A stretch of DNA of 64,000 nucleotides from the NCBI GenBank assembly GCA_035652815.1, contig DASRDB010000019.1, positions 1-64,000 of the forward strand. Direction: 5' to 3'. The first letter of the stretch is position 1; every line of letters starts with the position of its first letter. Of this stretch, positions 41,824-51,731 are shown in pieces. The translations under genes and the position numbers were made by a program. The notes under the pieces were generated by a model. That model did no database searches. It was not told where the DNA came from and saw only the letters and a program-made list of their open reading frames with translations. Origin of the DNA: DASRDB01 sp035652815. Its GTDB lineage: Bacteria; Chloroflexota; Ktedonobacteria; Ktedonobacterales; Ktedonobacteraceae.

Positions 41824-44721
41824 ATGTCTCTGAATTTTGATACAGCCAAAATGCGGGCTATGCAAATAATGGATACGACCACCCGCATTGCTGCTGTTCG
41901 CCTGAAATCTGCTAATAAATATATATTTCGCGCCCTCTTGAGCCTTGCTTCAGCGAATCTACTCATCCGTGTTGCGGGAATGCTCAACCAGATTGTGGTA
42001 ACGTATCGCTTTGGGCAAAGCGCGATGATGGATTCCTATTTCGTTGCTTCCACGATCCCTACGCTGCTGGCGCAACTGCTTGCCACTGCCCTTGAGTCAT
42101 CGGTCATTCCCGTCTATGCGCGGGTACGATCATCAGGTGGAAGAGAGCGGGCCTCGATCCTCTATAGCACGCTGCTGAATATTCTGATCATAGGACTGAT
42201 TGTACTTACAGTTGTGCTGCTGCTCTTGCGCAACCAGGTGGTGATTTTTTCGGCAACGGGCCTGGATCCTCTACGCAGCCAGCAGGCAGTTGACCTGACA
42301 CCATATATCTTTCCTGTCCTGTTTTTCATGACCATCAACAGCTTTTTAGAGTGCCTGCTCAACAGCGAGGGACAATTTGGTTGGCCTGCCTATGCAGGTA
42401 TCCTGGTGCCGTTGACCACAGCCAGCGTGGTGCTGCTTTCAGCAAAAACGAATGGTGTGGTGATGCTGTGTATTGGAACCTTGCTGGGCCAACTGGTGCA
42501 GTTGGCTGTGATTATATATCGCGCTCGTAAGGCTAAACTGGTCTATCGTCCTGTGATGGATTTGCGTAATACCGAGTTGCATACAATCCTGGTTATTGCC
42601 TGGCCCGCCTTGCTTGCCGCGCTCATCAGTCAGGCAAGCCCACTGGTTGATCAGATTTTTGCTTCGTACCTCTCATCCGGCAGTATTTCGACGCTCAACT
42701 ATTCAAACAAACTCCTCAGTGTTTTTACCGGCGTCATCATCGCATCCGTTGGGCGCGCCATGTTGCCTTATCTGTCGAGGCAGGCGGGCTTGAAGGACAT
42801 GACGGCTTTTAAAGATACGCTGCGGCTGTATTTGTGGGGAATTGGCCTGACCACAATCGCGCTGACGGCGGTGATGATCGTTCTGGCTCATCCCCTGGTG
42901 CGTATTCTTTTTCAACGCGGTGCTTTTACCAGCGAGGACACAACACGTACAGCTATTACTCTGACCGGTTTTATCATTGGGCTGGCCCCAATGGCGCTAG
43001 GATTTACTATATCAAAAGCCTTCAGTGCCCTGGGCAAAACACGCCTGCTCATGTATGTGACGATTTTCAGCGTGTTCGCCAACGCCCTGTTTGACTACAT
43101 TCTGGCTCGTGTGTGGCAAAGTTTCGGCATTGCACTGGCAACCTCGTTTGTATACATGTGTACGCTCGTGATGCTGCTGGTCATGCTGCGGCGAGAAGTA
43201 GGGGCGCTCCATCTTCTGACTCCCCCACGCGAGATACTGAACTTCGCCCGCCGCCTGGGAATAGAGCGACAATATAATCGTCTGGAAGAAAAATATGGGC
43301 GAGCTACAAAGTATCGCGTTCAGCCGCGCCTTCAGCGTTTCATTCTCATCCTGCTGGTCTTTGCAATGGGCATCGCCGGGACAATTATCAATGCCCTGTA
43401 CGCGGTGCGCGCGGCTTTCGGGTCGATCATCGTACTGGCCTTCCTGCGCTATCCCTATGTCCTCTTTATGGCCTGGATTTTGATAAATGCTTTTATCGGT
43501 TCCACGCTACCATTTTTCAATGGCAACAATTTTCTCTCGGGGCTGACCATTCCCACCCTGCTCCTGCTTTTCTATCTGCCTTTGAAGCAGGCGTTTAAAC
43601 GAATGCCAGGAATTGCCTTTTTCTTTATCTATCTCTGGTGGGTATTTGCCAGTATCGGTATCTCTCCGCTTGACCTCGGCTCTTTTCTTACTATCTGGAC
43701 AAGCTTTATGGATTTTGTGGGGATTGCTGTCCTGGCAATCTTTGTTCTCACTACAAGGCAGCGACTGCTACGGGCCATCGATGCCATGCTGCTTGTGGCT
43801 CTTTTCATCGCTCTCTATGGTATCGAAGGGTACCTTACCAGGCAACATGGCATTGCCGATGCCGCGATACCCTCACTCTTCCGTATCAGCTCGATTTTCG
43901 GCAATGGGCCAACCACGCTGGCACTTTTCCTTACAATTATTATTCCGTTGGGAATTTACCGGACAACAGCAGCCAGATCAGGTCTCTGGCGTCTGATATA
44001 CGCCCTTACTACGCTCGTATTGCTGGCGGCGCTCGCTCTCACTTTCACGCGAGGGGCATATATCAGTATCTCGTTGAGTATCATCGTCATGATTATGCTG
44101 CTCCCCGGACGGCGAATCAAAGCCATCCTGCTGGGAACCATCACGGCGATAGGTGGCATGTCATTCCTGCTCATGGCAGCGCTCAATGTTCCTCTTTTGA
44201 GCCGCTTCTTTAATCAGGATATTGGAACGCTCAACGGGCGAACTTACTTGTGGCAGGCCATTATCGACCACTTCGACCCGACAAAAATACTTGGCAATGG
44301 CCTGAAGGCCTCAGATGCTCTGCTGACAAATCTGCGCGTTGGCAATGGCATCGGCGTGATTGGTACGGCGGCGCACAATATTTTCCTGGAGAACCTGTAC
44401 GACCATGGCATTATCGGCGTCACTCTGCTTTTGCTCTCATTCATCGCGCTGGTCATCAGTCTCCTGCGTAAAATGCGCGGGGCTTCGCTCGACTATCGCC
44501 TTTTACTCGCGGCCTGTATGGCTGCCTTTATCAATATGTTAATGCAGTCGCTAGAAACCAATGATATCTGGAATCAGGGAGTTGCCATCTACTTCTGGAT
44601 CGTTATGGCCCTGCCCTTCGCCCTCTGTTGGACACCGATGGTCGAAGACGAGGAGCAAGAAGCTCTGCCGGGCCAGAAGAGATTGCAGGTTCCAGAGCAA
44701 GAATCAACATCAATTGTATAA
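41824..44721 (+). CDS. MurJ-like flippase fused to O-antigen ligase/polymerase
   Basis: 965 residues, membrane-embedded throughout. Residues about 35-455 match the MOP-superfamily MurJ/MviN pattern (NLLIRVAGMLNQIVVTYRFG, SSVIPVYARVR, and RILFQRGAFTSEDTTRTAIT). A hydrophilic linker covers about 466-504. Residues 505-930 resemble Wzy/WaaL O-antigen ligases: LTFTRGAYISI, the Arg of LNGRTYLWQAII, and AHNIFLENLYDHGIIG with the family His. One polypeptide would thus flip lipid-linked repeat units and join them. A frameshift-free 2.9-kb ORF and conserved motifs in both halves argue against an artefact. Confidence 0.85.
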   Translation: MSLNFDTAKMRAMQIMDTTTRIAAVRLKSANKYIFRALLSLASANLLIRVAGMLNQIVVTYRFGQSAMMDSYFVASTIPTLLAQLLATALESSVIPVYARVRSSGGRERASILYSTLLNILIIGLIVLTVVLLLLRNQVVIFSATGLDPLRSQQAVDLTPYIFPVLFFMTINSFLECLLNSEGQFGWPAYAGILVPLTTASVVLLSAKTNGVVMLCIGTLLGQLVQLAVIIYRARKAKLVYRPVMDLRNTELHTILVIAWPALLAALISQASPLVDQIFASYLSSGSISTLNYSNKLLSVFTGVIIASVGRAMLPYLSRQAGLKDMTAFKDTLRLYLWGIGLTTIALTAVMIVLAHPLVRILFQRGAFTSEDTTRTAITLTGFIIGLAPMALGFTISKAFSALGKTRLLMYVTIFSVFANALFDYILARVWQSFGIALATSFVYMCTLVMLLVMLRREVGALHLLTPPREILNFARRLGIERQYNRLEEKYGRATKYRVQPRLQRFILILLVFAMGIAGTIINALYAVRAAFGSIIVLAFLRYPYVLFMAWILINAFIGSTLPFFNGNNFLSGLTIPTLLLLFYLPLKQAFKRMPGIAFFFIYLWWVFASIGISPLDLGSFLTIWTSFMDFVGIAVLAIFVLTTRQRLLRAIDAMLLVALFIALYGIEGYLTRQHGIADAAIPSLFRISSIFGNGPTTLALFLTIIIPLGIYRTTAARSGLWRLIYALTTLVLLAALALTFTRGAYISISLSIIVMIMLLPGRRIKAILLGTITAIGGMSFLLMAALNVPLLSRFFNQDIGTLNGRTYLWQAIIDHFDPTKILGNGLKASDALLTNLRVGNGIGVIGTAAHNIFLENLYDHGIIGVTLLLLSFIALVISLLRKMRGASLDYRLLLAACMAAFINMLMQSLETNDIWNQGVAIYFWIVMALPFALCWTPMVEDEEQEALPGQKRLQVPEQESTSIV

Positions 44722-44788
44722 AAAATTCTTAATGCCTCGGCGTTTATTCGCGCTCGAGTGTTTACTAACTCAAAAAGGGGGATGAGTT

Positions 44789-46099
44789 GTGAAAGAGCGC
44801 ATGCGTATATGTTTGATTGCATTTATGTTCGCGCCTTTAGTCGGCGGTTCAGAAGTACAGGCAGAAAAACAGGCTCGTCAACTGCAACAACTCGGCCATG
44901 ATGTGCTGGTTGTGACGCTGCGACATGAAAAACACTGGAAGCGGGAGGAAGTGCTTGACGGCCTGCCTATCATCCGCGTCGGCGGAATCTATAATCGGGA
45001 AGGACGACTGCGTATTGGTCGGCTGGGCCATCTCCCCATCGATTTCCTGTTTTTCTTCACGCTCTGGCGCTTGCGTCACCGCTATGACATTCTGCACTCG
45101 CTCCAGTTGTCGCCACTTGCCGCTGTAGCTGCATTGATTGGCAAACTTACTCATAAGCCCGTTATTGTCAATATTCCCAGCACCGGCCCGGGAAAAAAGC
45201 AACAAAAAGCCGATGCTGTGCTAATGGCCGATACGTTGCCAGACGCGGATTGGCTGCGGGTCAATTTCAAGGATGTGGTAGTGGGTGATATCGCCTACCT
45301 TCATCGCTCCGCCCTGGGTGGGCGGGCAATTGTCCGTTTTCTTAGAAAATCCAACGCTTACTATCAAGTACTCAGTAATCGCAGCCTCCCGTATCTCACC
45401 TCGCATGGCTTTCGTGAGGAGCAGGTGGTACTCATCCCAAACGGGGTCGATAGCGACAAATTTCAACCTGGACAGCGCCCTGATCCGGCTCGACCCGAGC
45501 GCGATATCGCCTGTGTCGCTCGCTTGCAGTATCCCAAAGGCGTCGATATTTTACTGCACGCCTGGGGGAGAATGATGCGCGAACCTGCCGCGTGGCGAGA
45601 ACACGTAAAACCCCGACTGCTTCTGATTGGTGAAGGCCCCTTGCGCCCTCAACTGGAGCGCATTGCCCAGGAACTGCATATCCAGGACAGCGTGCAGTTT
45701 CTTGGGCTGCGAAAGGATGTTGTCGAACTTTTACAGCAGGCCTGGGGTTTTGTGCTGCCCTCGCGCTGGGAAGGGATGCCCAATGCGCTTTTAGAGGCCA
45801 TGTCGTGCGGTCTGCCCTGTGTTGCCACGCGAGTAAGCGGCAGCGAGGATATCATTGTGGATGGCGTCAACGGCCTGCTGGTTGAGCCTGAACAGCCGGA
45901 GGCACTGGCACAGGCTCTGCGCCGCATCATCGAGGATATAGACCTTGCTGAGCAGATGTCTGAGGAAGCACGAGCAACTATGGTGCGCGATTACCAGCTT
46001 GATGCTATTATCCGCCGTTGTGAAGAGTTATATCGCCGCTTGCTCAAGGACGAGCAAAGACCTCTCCCTGTGCTGGTGGAAACGAGAGGTGAGCGATGA
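44789..46099 (+). CDS. GT4-family glycosyltransferase A
   Basis: 436 residues from GTG 44789 (ATG 44801 is an alternative). The N-terminal acceptor domain starts RICLIAFMFAPLVGGSEVQA. The donor domain has IACVARLQYPKGVDILLHAW, LLIGEGPLRPQLERIAQELH, and the retaining-GT signature LPSRWEGMPNALLEAMSCGL followed by ATRVSGSEDIIVDGVNGLLV. It closely resembles the gene that starts at 46096, so they are tandem duplicates. Its stop overlaps the next start by four bases. It probably adds one sugar of the repeat unit. Confidence 0.88.
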   Translation: MKERMRICLIAFMFAPLVGGSEVQAEKQARQLQQLGHDVLVVTLRHEKHWKREEVLDGLPIIRVGGIYNREGRLRIGRLGHLPIDFLFFFTLWRLRHRYDILHSLQLSPLAAVAALIGKLTHKPVIVNIPSTGPGKKQQKADAVLMADTLPDADWLRVNFKDVVVGDIAYLHRSALGGRAIVRFLRKSNAYYQVLSNRSLPYLTSHGFREEQVVLIPNGVDSDKFQPGQRPDPARPERDIACVARLQYPKGVDILLHAWGRMMREPAAWREHVKPRLLLIGEGPLRPQLERIAQELHIQDSVQFLGLRKDVVELLQQAWGFVLPSRWEGMPNALLEAMSCGLPCVATRVSGSEDIIVDGVNGLLVEPEQPEALAQALRRIIEDIDLAEQMSEEARATMVRDYQLDAIIRRCEELYRRLLKDEQRPLPVLVETRGER

Positions 46100-47427
46100 A
46101 CGGTCGTCGCATATGCATCGTCATCACCACGTTCTTTCCGCTGGTTGGTGGGGCCGAAACACAGACGCTGGCGCAGACGCAGCAACTGCTGGCCAGGGGA
46201 TATGAGCCGGAGATTATCACATTTCGTCATAAAAGTGCGTGGTTGCCCCGAGAAACGTTTGGCGGTGTGCCTGTAACACGCATTGCGGGGCGCTTGCTTG
46301 GCAATAGAGATCGCTTCCCGCGTGCTTTCCAGCGGCTCGCCTATGTGCTGGCGATGCTGGTGATGGCCTGGACGCTGTGGCGGCGGCGCAAAGACTTCGA
46401 TGTTCTCCAGGTCTGCCAGTTAAGCCTGCTTGTTTTACCGCTTGCGCTGGTCTGCCGATTAGCACGCAAACCAATGATCGTGGTGGTTATCAGCGCCGGA
46501 GCAGGCAGAGCCACTAAATCGTCTGAACCGGCCCGGCTTGTGGCAGGGCCGCTCGATGCTAATCAGGCATGGCTGCAGGTGGATGGCAACACCTGGATCG
46601 ATGGAGACCTGGATGGCCTGGCGCGCAGTGGAAGATTGGTGCTGAACTACCTCTGTTCTCAACTCAACCGCATTTCGGCTGTCATCGCGGTACTCAGTTC
46701 GCGCATGAAGCGGCGGTTCGATGACTACCATCTCCACCTGTCCGATATCCAGTGTATTCCCAACGGCGTTGACCTGGAGCGCTTTTATCCCGGGCCTGTC
46801 GGAGATGAAAGGCAGGACCAAACCGTGATCTGCGTTTCCAAGCTCCGCTATGAAAAAGGGATCGATGTCCTTTTGCAGGCATGGCACCTGGTGCATAAAC
46901 AGGTACCTCAAGCCCGCCTGGTCATCGTCGGCAGCGGGCCTATTCAGAGCCAGCTTGAAAGGATGGCGAGAGAATTAGGCATCGAGGAGAGCGTGGAGTT
47001 CGCCGGTTTGCAGAGCGATGTACCTGCTCAACTCCGGTGCGGCTCGATAGGTGTTCTTCCTTCACGATGGGAGGGTATGCCCAACGCGCTCCTTGAAGCG
47101 ATGGCATGCGGCCTTGCCTGCGTTGCCACACGAGTAAGTGGCAGTGAAGATGTCATACAGCCGGGAATGAATGGGCTGCTGGTCGAGCCTGAAGACTACC
47201 AGGGCATGGCGGAGGCGCTGCTGACCCTGTTGAACCATCCCGATGCTGTGCGGCAATATGGGCAGGCGGCCCGCGAGACGATAGTGAAAAGCTACAGCCT
47301 CGAACATATTACGGACAGGTATATCGAAATTTACCGTCGGCTGGCAGATGGCGGACAGCAGGCGCGACGCATATCAACCGAACCTGTTGCGGCGTTCGAC
47401 TTTGAACAAACTGGCAGCAGGCAGTAA
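46096..47427 (+). CDS. GT4-family glycosyltransferase B
   Basis: 443 residues, overlapping the previous gene by four bases (ATGA). The N-terminus (CIVITTFFPLVGGAETQTLA), the donor entry VICVSKLRYEKGIDVLLQAW, and LPSRWEGMPNALLEAMACGL with ATRVSGSEDVIQPGMNGLLV parallel its upstream neighbour. The middle acceptor region diverges more, including an extra DGLARSGRLVLNYL segment, which suggests a different acceptor or sugar. It belongs to the plus-strand polysaccharide transcript. Confidence 0.88.
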   Translation: MNGRRICIVITTFFPLVGGAETQTLAQTQQLLARGYEPEIITFRHKSAWLPRETFGGVPVTRIAGRLLGNRDRFPRAFQRLAYVLAMLVMAWTLWRRRKDFDVLQVCQLSLLVLPLALVCRLARKPMIVVVISAGAGRATKSSEPARLVAGPLDANQAWLQVDGNTWIDGDLDGLARSGRLVLNYLCSQLNRISAVIAVLSSRMKRRFDDYHLHLSDIQCIPNGVDLERFYPGPVGDERQDQTVICVSKLRYEKGIDVLLQAWHLVHKQVPQARLVIVGSGPIQSQLERMARELGIEESVEFAGLQSDVPAQLRCGSIGVLPSRWEGMPNALLEAMACGLACVATRVSGSEDVIQPGMNGLLVEPEDYQGMAEALLTLLNHPDAVRQYGQAARETIVKSYSLEHITDRYIEIYRRLADGGQQARRISTEPVAAFDFEQTGSRQ

Positions 47428-47444
47428 CGAAAAGGGGGAACACC

Positions 47445-49391
47445 ATGTGCGGCATTTGCGGCATTTTTAATACTGGAACCGGTGAACCGGCCTCACCTGA
47501 ATTGATTGATCGCATGAGGCAGTTTATCGCGCATCGTGGTCCAGATGATAGTGGCATGTACCTCTCTGGCCCCCTCGGACTCGGCTTTGCGCGGCTGAGC
47601 ATCATTGATCTGAGCGGCGGCCATCAGCCGATGACCAACGAGACCGGCGATATCTGGCTGGTCTTCAACGGCGAGATCTGGAACTACCAGCTCTTACGCG
47701 AGGAGCTTCTGAAGCAAGGGCACCAGTTCCGCACCAATAGCGACACCGAAACGATCATCCATGCTTATGAAGAGTATGGCGTGGATGCGATTGCCCGCCT
47801 GCATGGCATGTTCGCGCTGGCTCTCTGGGACGAACCGCGCCAGCGACTCCTGCTTGCGCGAGACCGCGCCGGAAAGAAGCCCCTCTACTACACGCGCGCC
47901 GATGGCAACCTCATTTTCGCCTCGGAGATCAAGGCGCTGCTGGCCCATCCTCGCGTGCGCAGGGAAGCAGACGCTCAGGCGCTGGCCGATTTCCTCAGCG
48001 TGCGTTACGTGCCGGGTCCGGCGACACTCTTTGCTGATATCAATAAGGTGTTACCTGGGCACTGGCTGTTGTTTGAAGATGGACGGGTGCGCGAACAATG
48101 CTACTGGGACTTTCAATTTAAAGAAGTCGAGCGCCGACCCGTTGAGGAATACATCGTCGGCATTCGCCAGCACATTGATCGCGCAGTCCAGGAGCGCCTG
48201 ATTGCCGATGTGCCTGTTGGCGCGTTCCTCAGCGGCGGCGTGGACTCCAGCATCATCACCGGGACGATGAGCAAGTTGATGAGCCAGCCCGTGAAGACGT
48301 TTGCCGTTGGCTTCGATGTGCCGGGCTTCAGTGAGCTGCCCTACGCTCGGCTCGTCGCGGAACACTTTGGAACCGATCATCACGAAATCGTCGTCAAGTG
48401 TTCCGACCTCTCGGAATACTGGCCGCTTCTAACCTGGCATCGCGATGAACCGGTAAGCGAACCTTCTGATCTTGGGGTGTATCTGGTATCCAAGCTGGCC
48501 CGGCAGCATGTCAAAGTAGTCCTCTCCGGCGAGGGTGGCGATGAACTCTTTGCCGGATATCCCAAATACCTCGTCGATTGGATGGCGAACTACTATCGAC
48601 TCCTACCTGCTTCGCTGCGCGACCGCGTGATTACTCCTTTGCTTGACCGTCTTCCTTACAGCATGCGCAAGGTGAAATTCACGGCGCGGTCGCTATCAAT
48701 GCCCGCTCCGCAGCGCTGGATGAACTGGTTTGGCGTCTTTAATGGCCAGTTGAAGGAACAATTGCTCTCGGAACGCCTGCTCGCAAGCATCGACCTGGAT
48801 TCCAGCAGGGCTTTCCAGCGCTGGTTAGATCACAATCCGCAGCGCGATAATCTCTCATCGATGCTCTACCTGGATACAAAAATCTGGCTGCCTGATAACT
48901 TGCTGATGAAAGGAGATAAGATGACGATGGCGGCCTCGCTGGAGGGGCGCATTCCACTTCTTGATTATCGACTGATCGAGTACGCGGCCAGCATTCCCTC
49001 GGATCTCAAGATCAAGCCATTTCGCGCGAAGTACCTGCTAAAGCGCGCCTACGAAGACTTTTTACCCCGGCCAATTCTGACGCGCAAGAAAATGGGCTTC
49101 AATGTTCCGACTGGAACCTGGTTTCGTGAGGGACAGCGCAACCTCATCACGCGGCTCCTGCTTTCGGAACGCGCCCGCGAGCGCGGCTATTTGAACAATG
49201 CTTTTGTAGCCCGCTTGCTACGCGATCACCTGGAAGGGAAAACCAATTACCAGGCACAGCTCTTTAGCCTCGCGAGTCTGGAACTCTGGTTTCGCGTCTT
49301 TATCGACCAGTCTCGCCTGGAATCCCCGCAGCTCTCTGTCGAAGAACTGTTGAGCGAGGAGACCGAAAAGGCCGCCAGCCTACTGCTGTAA
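47445..49391 (+). CDS. asnB: Asparagine synthase (glutamine-hydrolysing) homologue
   Basis: 648 residues. Cys2 (MCGICGIFN) is the glutaminase nucleophile; RLSIIDLSGGHQPM, VFNGEIWNYQLLREEL and SDTETIIHAYEEYG complete that domain. The synthetase half has the PP-loop FLSGGVDSSIITG and VLSGEGGDELFAGY. AsnB homologues within polysaccharide loci often make asparagine or transfer an amido group to another acid, for example sugar-linked uronic acids. Position between glycosyltransferases favours amidation of the polymer or precursor, by inference only. Confidence 0.9.
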   Translation: MCGICGIFNTGTGEPASPELIDRMRQFIAHRGPDDSGMYLSGPLGLGFARLSIIDLSGGHQPMTNETGDIWLVFNGEIWNYQLLREELLKQGHQFRTNSDTETIIHAYEEYGVDAIARLHGMFALALWDEPRQRLLLARDRAGKKPLYYTRADGNLIFASEIKALLAHPRVRREADAQALADFLSVRYVPGPATLFADINKVLPGHWLLFEDGRVREQCYWDFQFKEVERRPVEEYIVGIRQHIDRAVQERLIADVPVGAFLSGGVDSSIITGTMSKLMSQPVKTFAVGFDVPGFSELPYARLVAEHFGTDHHEIVVKCSDLSEYWPLLTWHRDEPVSEPSDLGVYLVSKLARQHVKVVLSGEGGDELFAGYPKYLVDWMANYYRLLPASLRDRVITPLLDRLPYSMRKVKFTARSLSMPAPQRWMNWFGVFNGQLKEQLLSERLLASIDLDSSRAFQRWLDHNPQRDNLSSMLYLDTKIWLPDNLLMKGDKMTMAASLEGRIPLLDYRLIEYAASIPSDLKIKPFRAKYLLKRAYEDFLPRPILTRKKMGFNVPTGTWFREGQRNLITRLLLSERARERGYLNNAFVARLLRDHLEGKTNYQAQLFSLASLELWFRVFIDQSRLESPQLSVEELLSEETEKAASLLL

Positions 49392-49399
49392 GGAAAGTG

Positions 49400-50467
49400 A
49401 TGTATATGCAAACTGAACGAAAGAGCGCAGAGCGAAAATATCGCATATTAATGGTAACAGGTATCTATCCAACTGAACGAAAACCGCATTCAGGCACGTT
49501 CATCAAACCGATTGTAGACTCTTTGCGCGCCGCCGGTCATGAAGTAGATATCATCCACCCTGGGCCTGCGCCTGCTCCATTGCGCTACATCTTTGCGACC
49601 TTGCAGGTTTTCTTCAAGACGCTGAGCGGTCGCTATGATATTGTTCATGGCCATTATGGTTTGTGGTGTTTGGCGGCGCGTTTGCAATGGAGAGCCGCCG
49701 TTGTTTCTGCTTTTCTAGGCGATGATCTGCTCGGCACCTTTACCTTTAAAGGGGATTACAGCAAAAAATCCCTGCTGGTCGTTCGCATCAGTCGCTGGCT
49801 CTGTCGTGTTTCGGATGCGGCAACGGTCAAATCCGAGCAGATGAAGAAAGCAGCAGGGTCGGATGATGTGGTTGTTATCCCCGATGGCATCGATTTCGAC
49901 CTGTTTCATCCGATTCCGCGCGGGGAGGCCCGGGCTGCCCTGGGCTGGGACCCGGATAGGTATTATGTGCTTTTTGCCAATAATCCACAAATTCCCGTGA
50001 AGAACTTTGCCCTGGCCCAGGCGGCAATGCAGCACCTCACTGAGCGTGGTATTCCCGCCGAACTGGTGGTTGCCAGCGGCCTGCCGCAAACGAAGCTCGT
50101 CGAATATATGAATGCCAGCAACGCCCTGATTCTCCCCTCGCTCGCGGAGGGAACGCCAAATGTCGTGAAAGAGGCGATGGCCTGTAACATTCCTGTGGTT
50201 GCTACCAATGTAGGCGATGTGATGCAGGTAATCGGCCATACAGAGGGATGCTCTGTCTGTCCTCATGATGCCGATGCGCTCGCGGCAGGACTGGAGAAGG
50301 CGCTGCTCTATACCGGCCCAACCACGGGCCGCGATGATATTGCGCACCTGAAGAGTTCCGTCATCCTGGCGCGCATTCTAGAACTATACGAACAGGCCCT
50401 TGCCAGGAAAGGTAAGTTGAGCAAGCATGTATCGCGTATGGAGGTCAGCAATGCGCAACACTCGTAA
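49400..50467 (+). CDS. GT4-family glycosyltransferase C
   Basis: 355 residues from ATG 49400, five bases after an AAGGA site. The acceptor side begins RILMVTGIYPTERKPHSGTF with DIVHGHYGLWCLAARL. The donor side includes VVIPDGIDFDLFHPIP, YVLFANNPQIPVKNFALAQ and LILPSLAEGTPNVVKEAMAC, then VVATNVGDVMQVIG. The final residues overlap the next gene's start by 17 bases. Its donor sugar is unknown. It sits directly behind the AsnB homologue in the polysaccharide run. Confidence 0.87.
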   Translation: MYMQTERKSAERKYRILMVTGIYPTERKPHSGTFIKPIVDSLRAAGHEVDIIHPGPAPAPLRYIFATLQVFFKTLSGRYDIVHGHYGLWCLAARLQWRAAVVSAFLGDDLLGTFTFKGDYSKKSLLVVRISRWLCRVSDAATVKSEQMKKAAGSDDVVVIPDGIDFDLFHPIPRGEARAALGWDPDRYYVLFANNPQIPVKNFALAQAAMQHLTERGIPAELVVASGLPQTKLVEYMNASNALILPSLAEGTPNVVKEAMACNIPVVATNVGDVMQVIGHTEGCSVCPHDADALAAGLEKALLYTGPTTGRDDIAHLKSSVILARILELYEQALARKGKLSKHVSRMEVSNAQHS

Positions 50468-51731
50468 AGTGCTTATGCTGGTAGAAAATCTGCCTGTACC
50501 CTCCGACCCTCGCGTGTGGATGGAAGCGACCTCGCTGCGCGATGCTGGCTATCAGGTCAGCGTCATCTGTCCCAAAGGAAGTACATCCTGCCGCGAATCG
50601 TACATCTGTATCGATTCTATCCATGTCTATCGCTACTGGCTGCCTGAAATCTCTCTCAAATTTCTTGCCCACATCGTGGAATACAGCTTCGCGCTGTTCA
50701 TGACGTTCTTGCTGAGCTTCAAAGTCCTCTTCCGGCATGGCTTCGATGTCATTCATGCTGCCAATCCGCCCGACCTGTTCTTTCTCATCGCGCTCTTTTA
50801 TCGCGGCCTGGGAAAAAAGTTCGTCTTCGATCAGCATGATCTCGCCCCGGAGATGTTTAGCGTGCTTTTTGGTCGCCGCGTAGGCTTTCTTTATCGTCTT
50901 TTACGCTTGCTGGAACGCTGTTCGTACAGGTATGCGCACCTGGTTATCACCGCCAATGAAACATTTCGCCAGCTTGCTATAAAACGAGGCCGTTGCGTGC
51001 CTGAGAAAGTGGTGGTTGTTCGTAACGGGCCGGATTTGAAGCGTTTTCGCGCAATCGAACCGACGGCGCTTTCACTTCCTCAGCAGCGCCGTTCTTTGCT
51101 TGCATATATTGGTGTCATGGGAAAGCAGGATGGCGTTGAGTACATTCTGTATGCGGTTGACCATCTTGTTCATCAACGCGGACGCCAGGATGTAGCGGCG
51201 GTTCTGGTAGGAGAAGGACCCGCGCTTCAAACATTACGTCAGCAGGTGCGTGAACTTCATCTGGAGGATTACATTCATTTTACCGGCTGGCTGGAAAAAA
51301 CGCAGGCACTACGCTATCTTGCGCGGGCAGATATCGGCCTGCAACCAGACCCACAGAACGGTCTGAATGAGTACTGTACGATGATCAAGGCGATGGAGTA
51401 CATGGCTCTCGGATTGCCTATCGTCGCCTTCGACCTTGCCGAAACGCGCTTTTCTGCGCAAGATGCTGCGTTATATGCACAGCCAAATGAGCCGATTGAT
51501 TTTGCCAGTAAGATCGAAGTCCTGCTCGAGGATACAGACCTGCGCAGGAAGATGGGCGAAGTCGGGCGCAGGCGTGTGGAAGAAGTTCTCAACTGGGAAT
51601 GCAGCCAGCAACTTCTCTTGTCTGCCTATGAGAACCTGTTCTCCTCGTCCATGCTGAAGAGGACAGAAGAGGCAGTGATTGCTCCTGAGCAGCCTTACGC
51701 CGAAGTGGTAAGCAGCACCATTCCTGAGTGA
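50451..51731 (+). CDS. GT4-family glycosyltransferase D
   Basis: 426 residues from ATG 50451, with a GAGGT site inside the upstream gene; the frame extends to 50427. Segments include MLVENLPVPSDPRVWMEATS, FDVIHAANPPDLFFLIALFY, FVFDQHDLAPEMFSVLFGR, VVVRNGPDLKRFRAIEP and KAMEYMALGLPIVAFDLAET. The opening and the DQHDLAPE box are common in transferases that act on capsule repeat units. It is the last plus-strand gene of the run, and its 3' end overlaps the convergent lipoprotein gene by 37 bases. Confidence 0.87.
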   Translation: MRNTRKVLMLVENLPVPSDPRVWMEATSLRDAGYQVSVICPKGSTSCRESYICIDSIHVYRYWLPEISLKFLAHIVEYSFALFMTFLLSFKVLFRHGFDVIHAANPPDLFFLIALFYRGLGKKFVFDQHDLAPEMFSVLFGRRVGFLYRLLRLLERCSYRYAHLVITANETFRQLAIKRGRCVPEKVVVVRNGPDLKRFRAIEPTALSLPQQRRSLLAYIGVMGKQDGVEYILYAVDHLVHQRGRQDVAAVLVGEGPALQTLRQQVRELHLEDYIHFTGWLEKTQALRYLARADIGLQPDPQNGLNEYCTMIKAMEYMALGLPIVAFDLAETRFSAQDAALYAQPNEPIDFASKIEVLLEDTDLRRKMGEVGRRRVEEVLNWECSQQLLLSAYENLFSSSMLKRTEEAVIAPEQPYAEVVSSTIPE

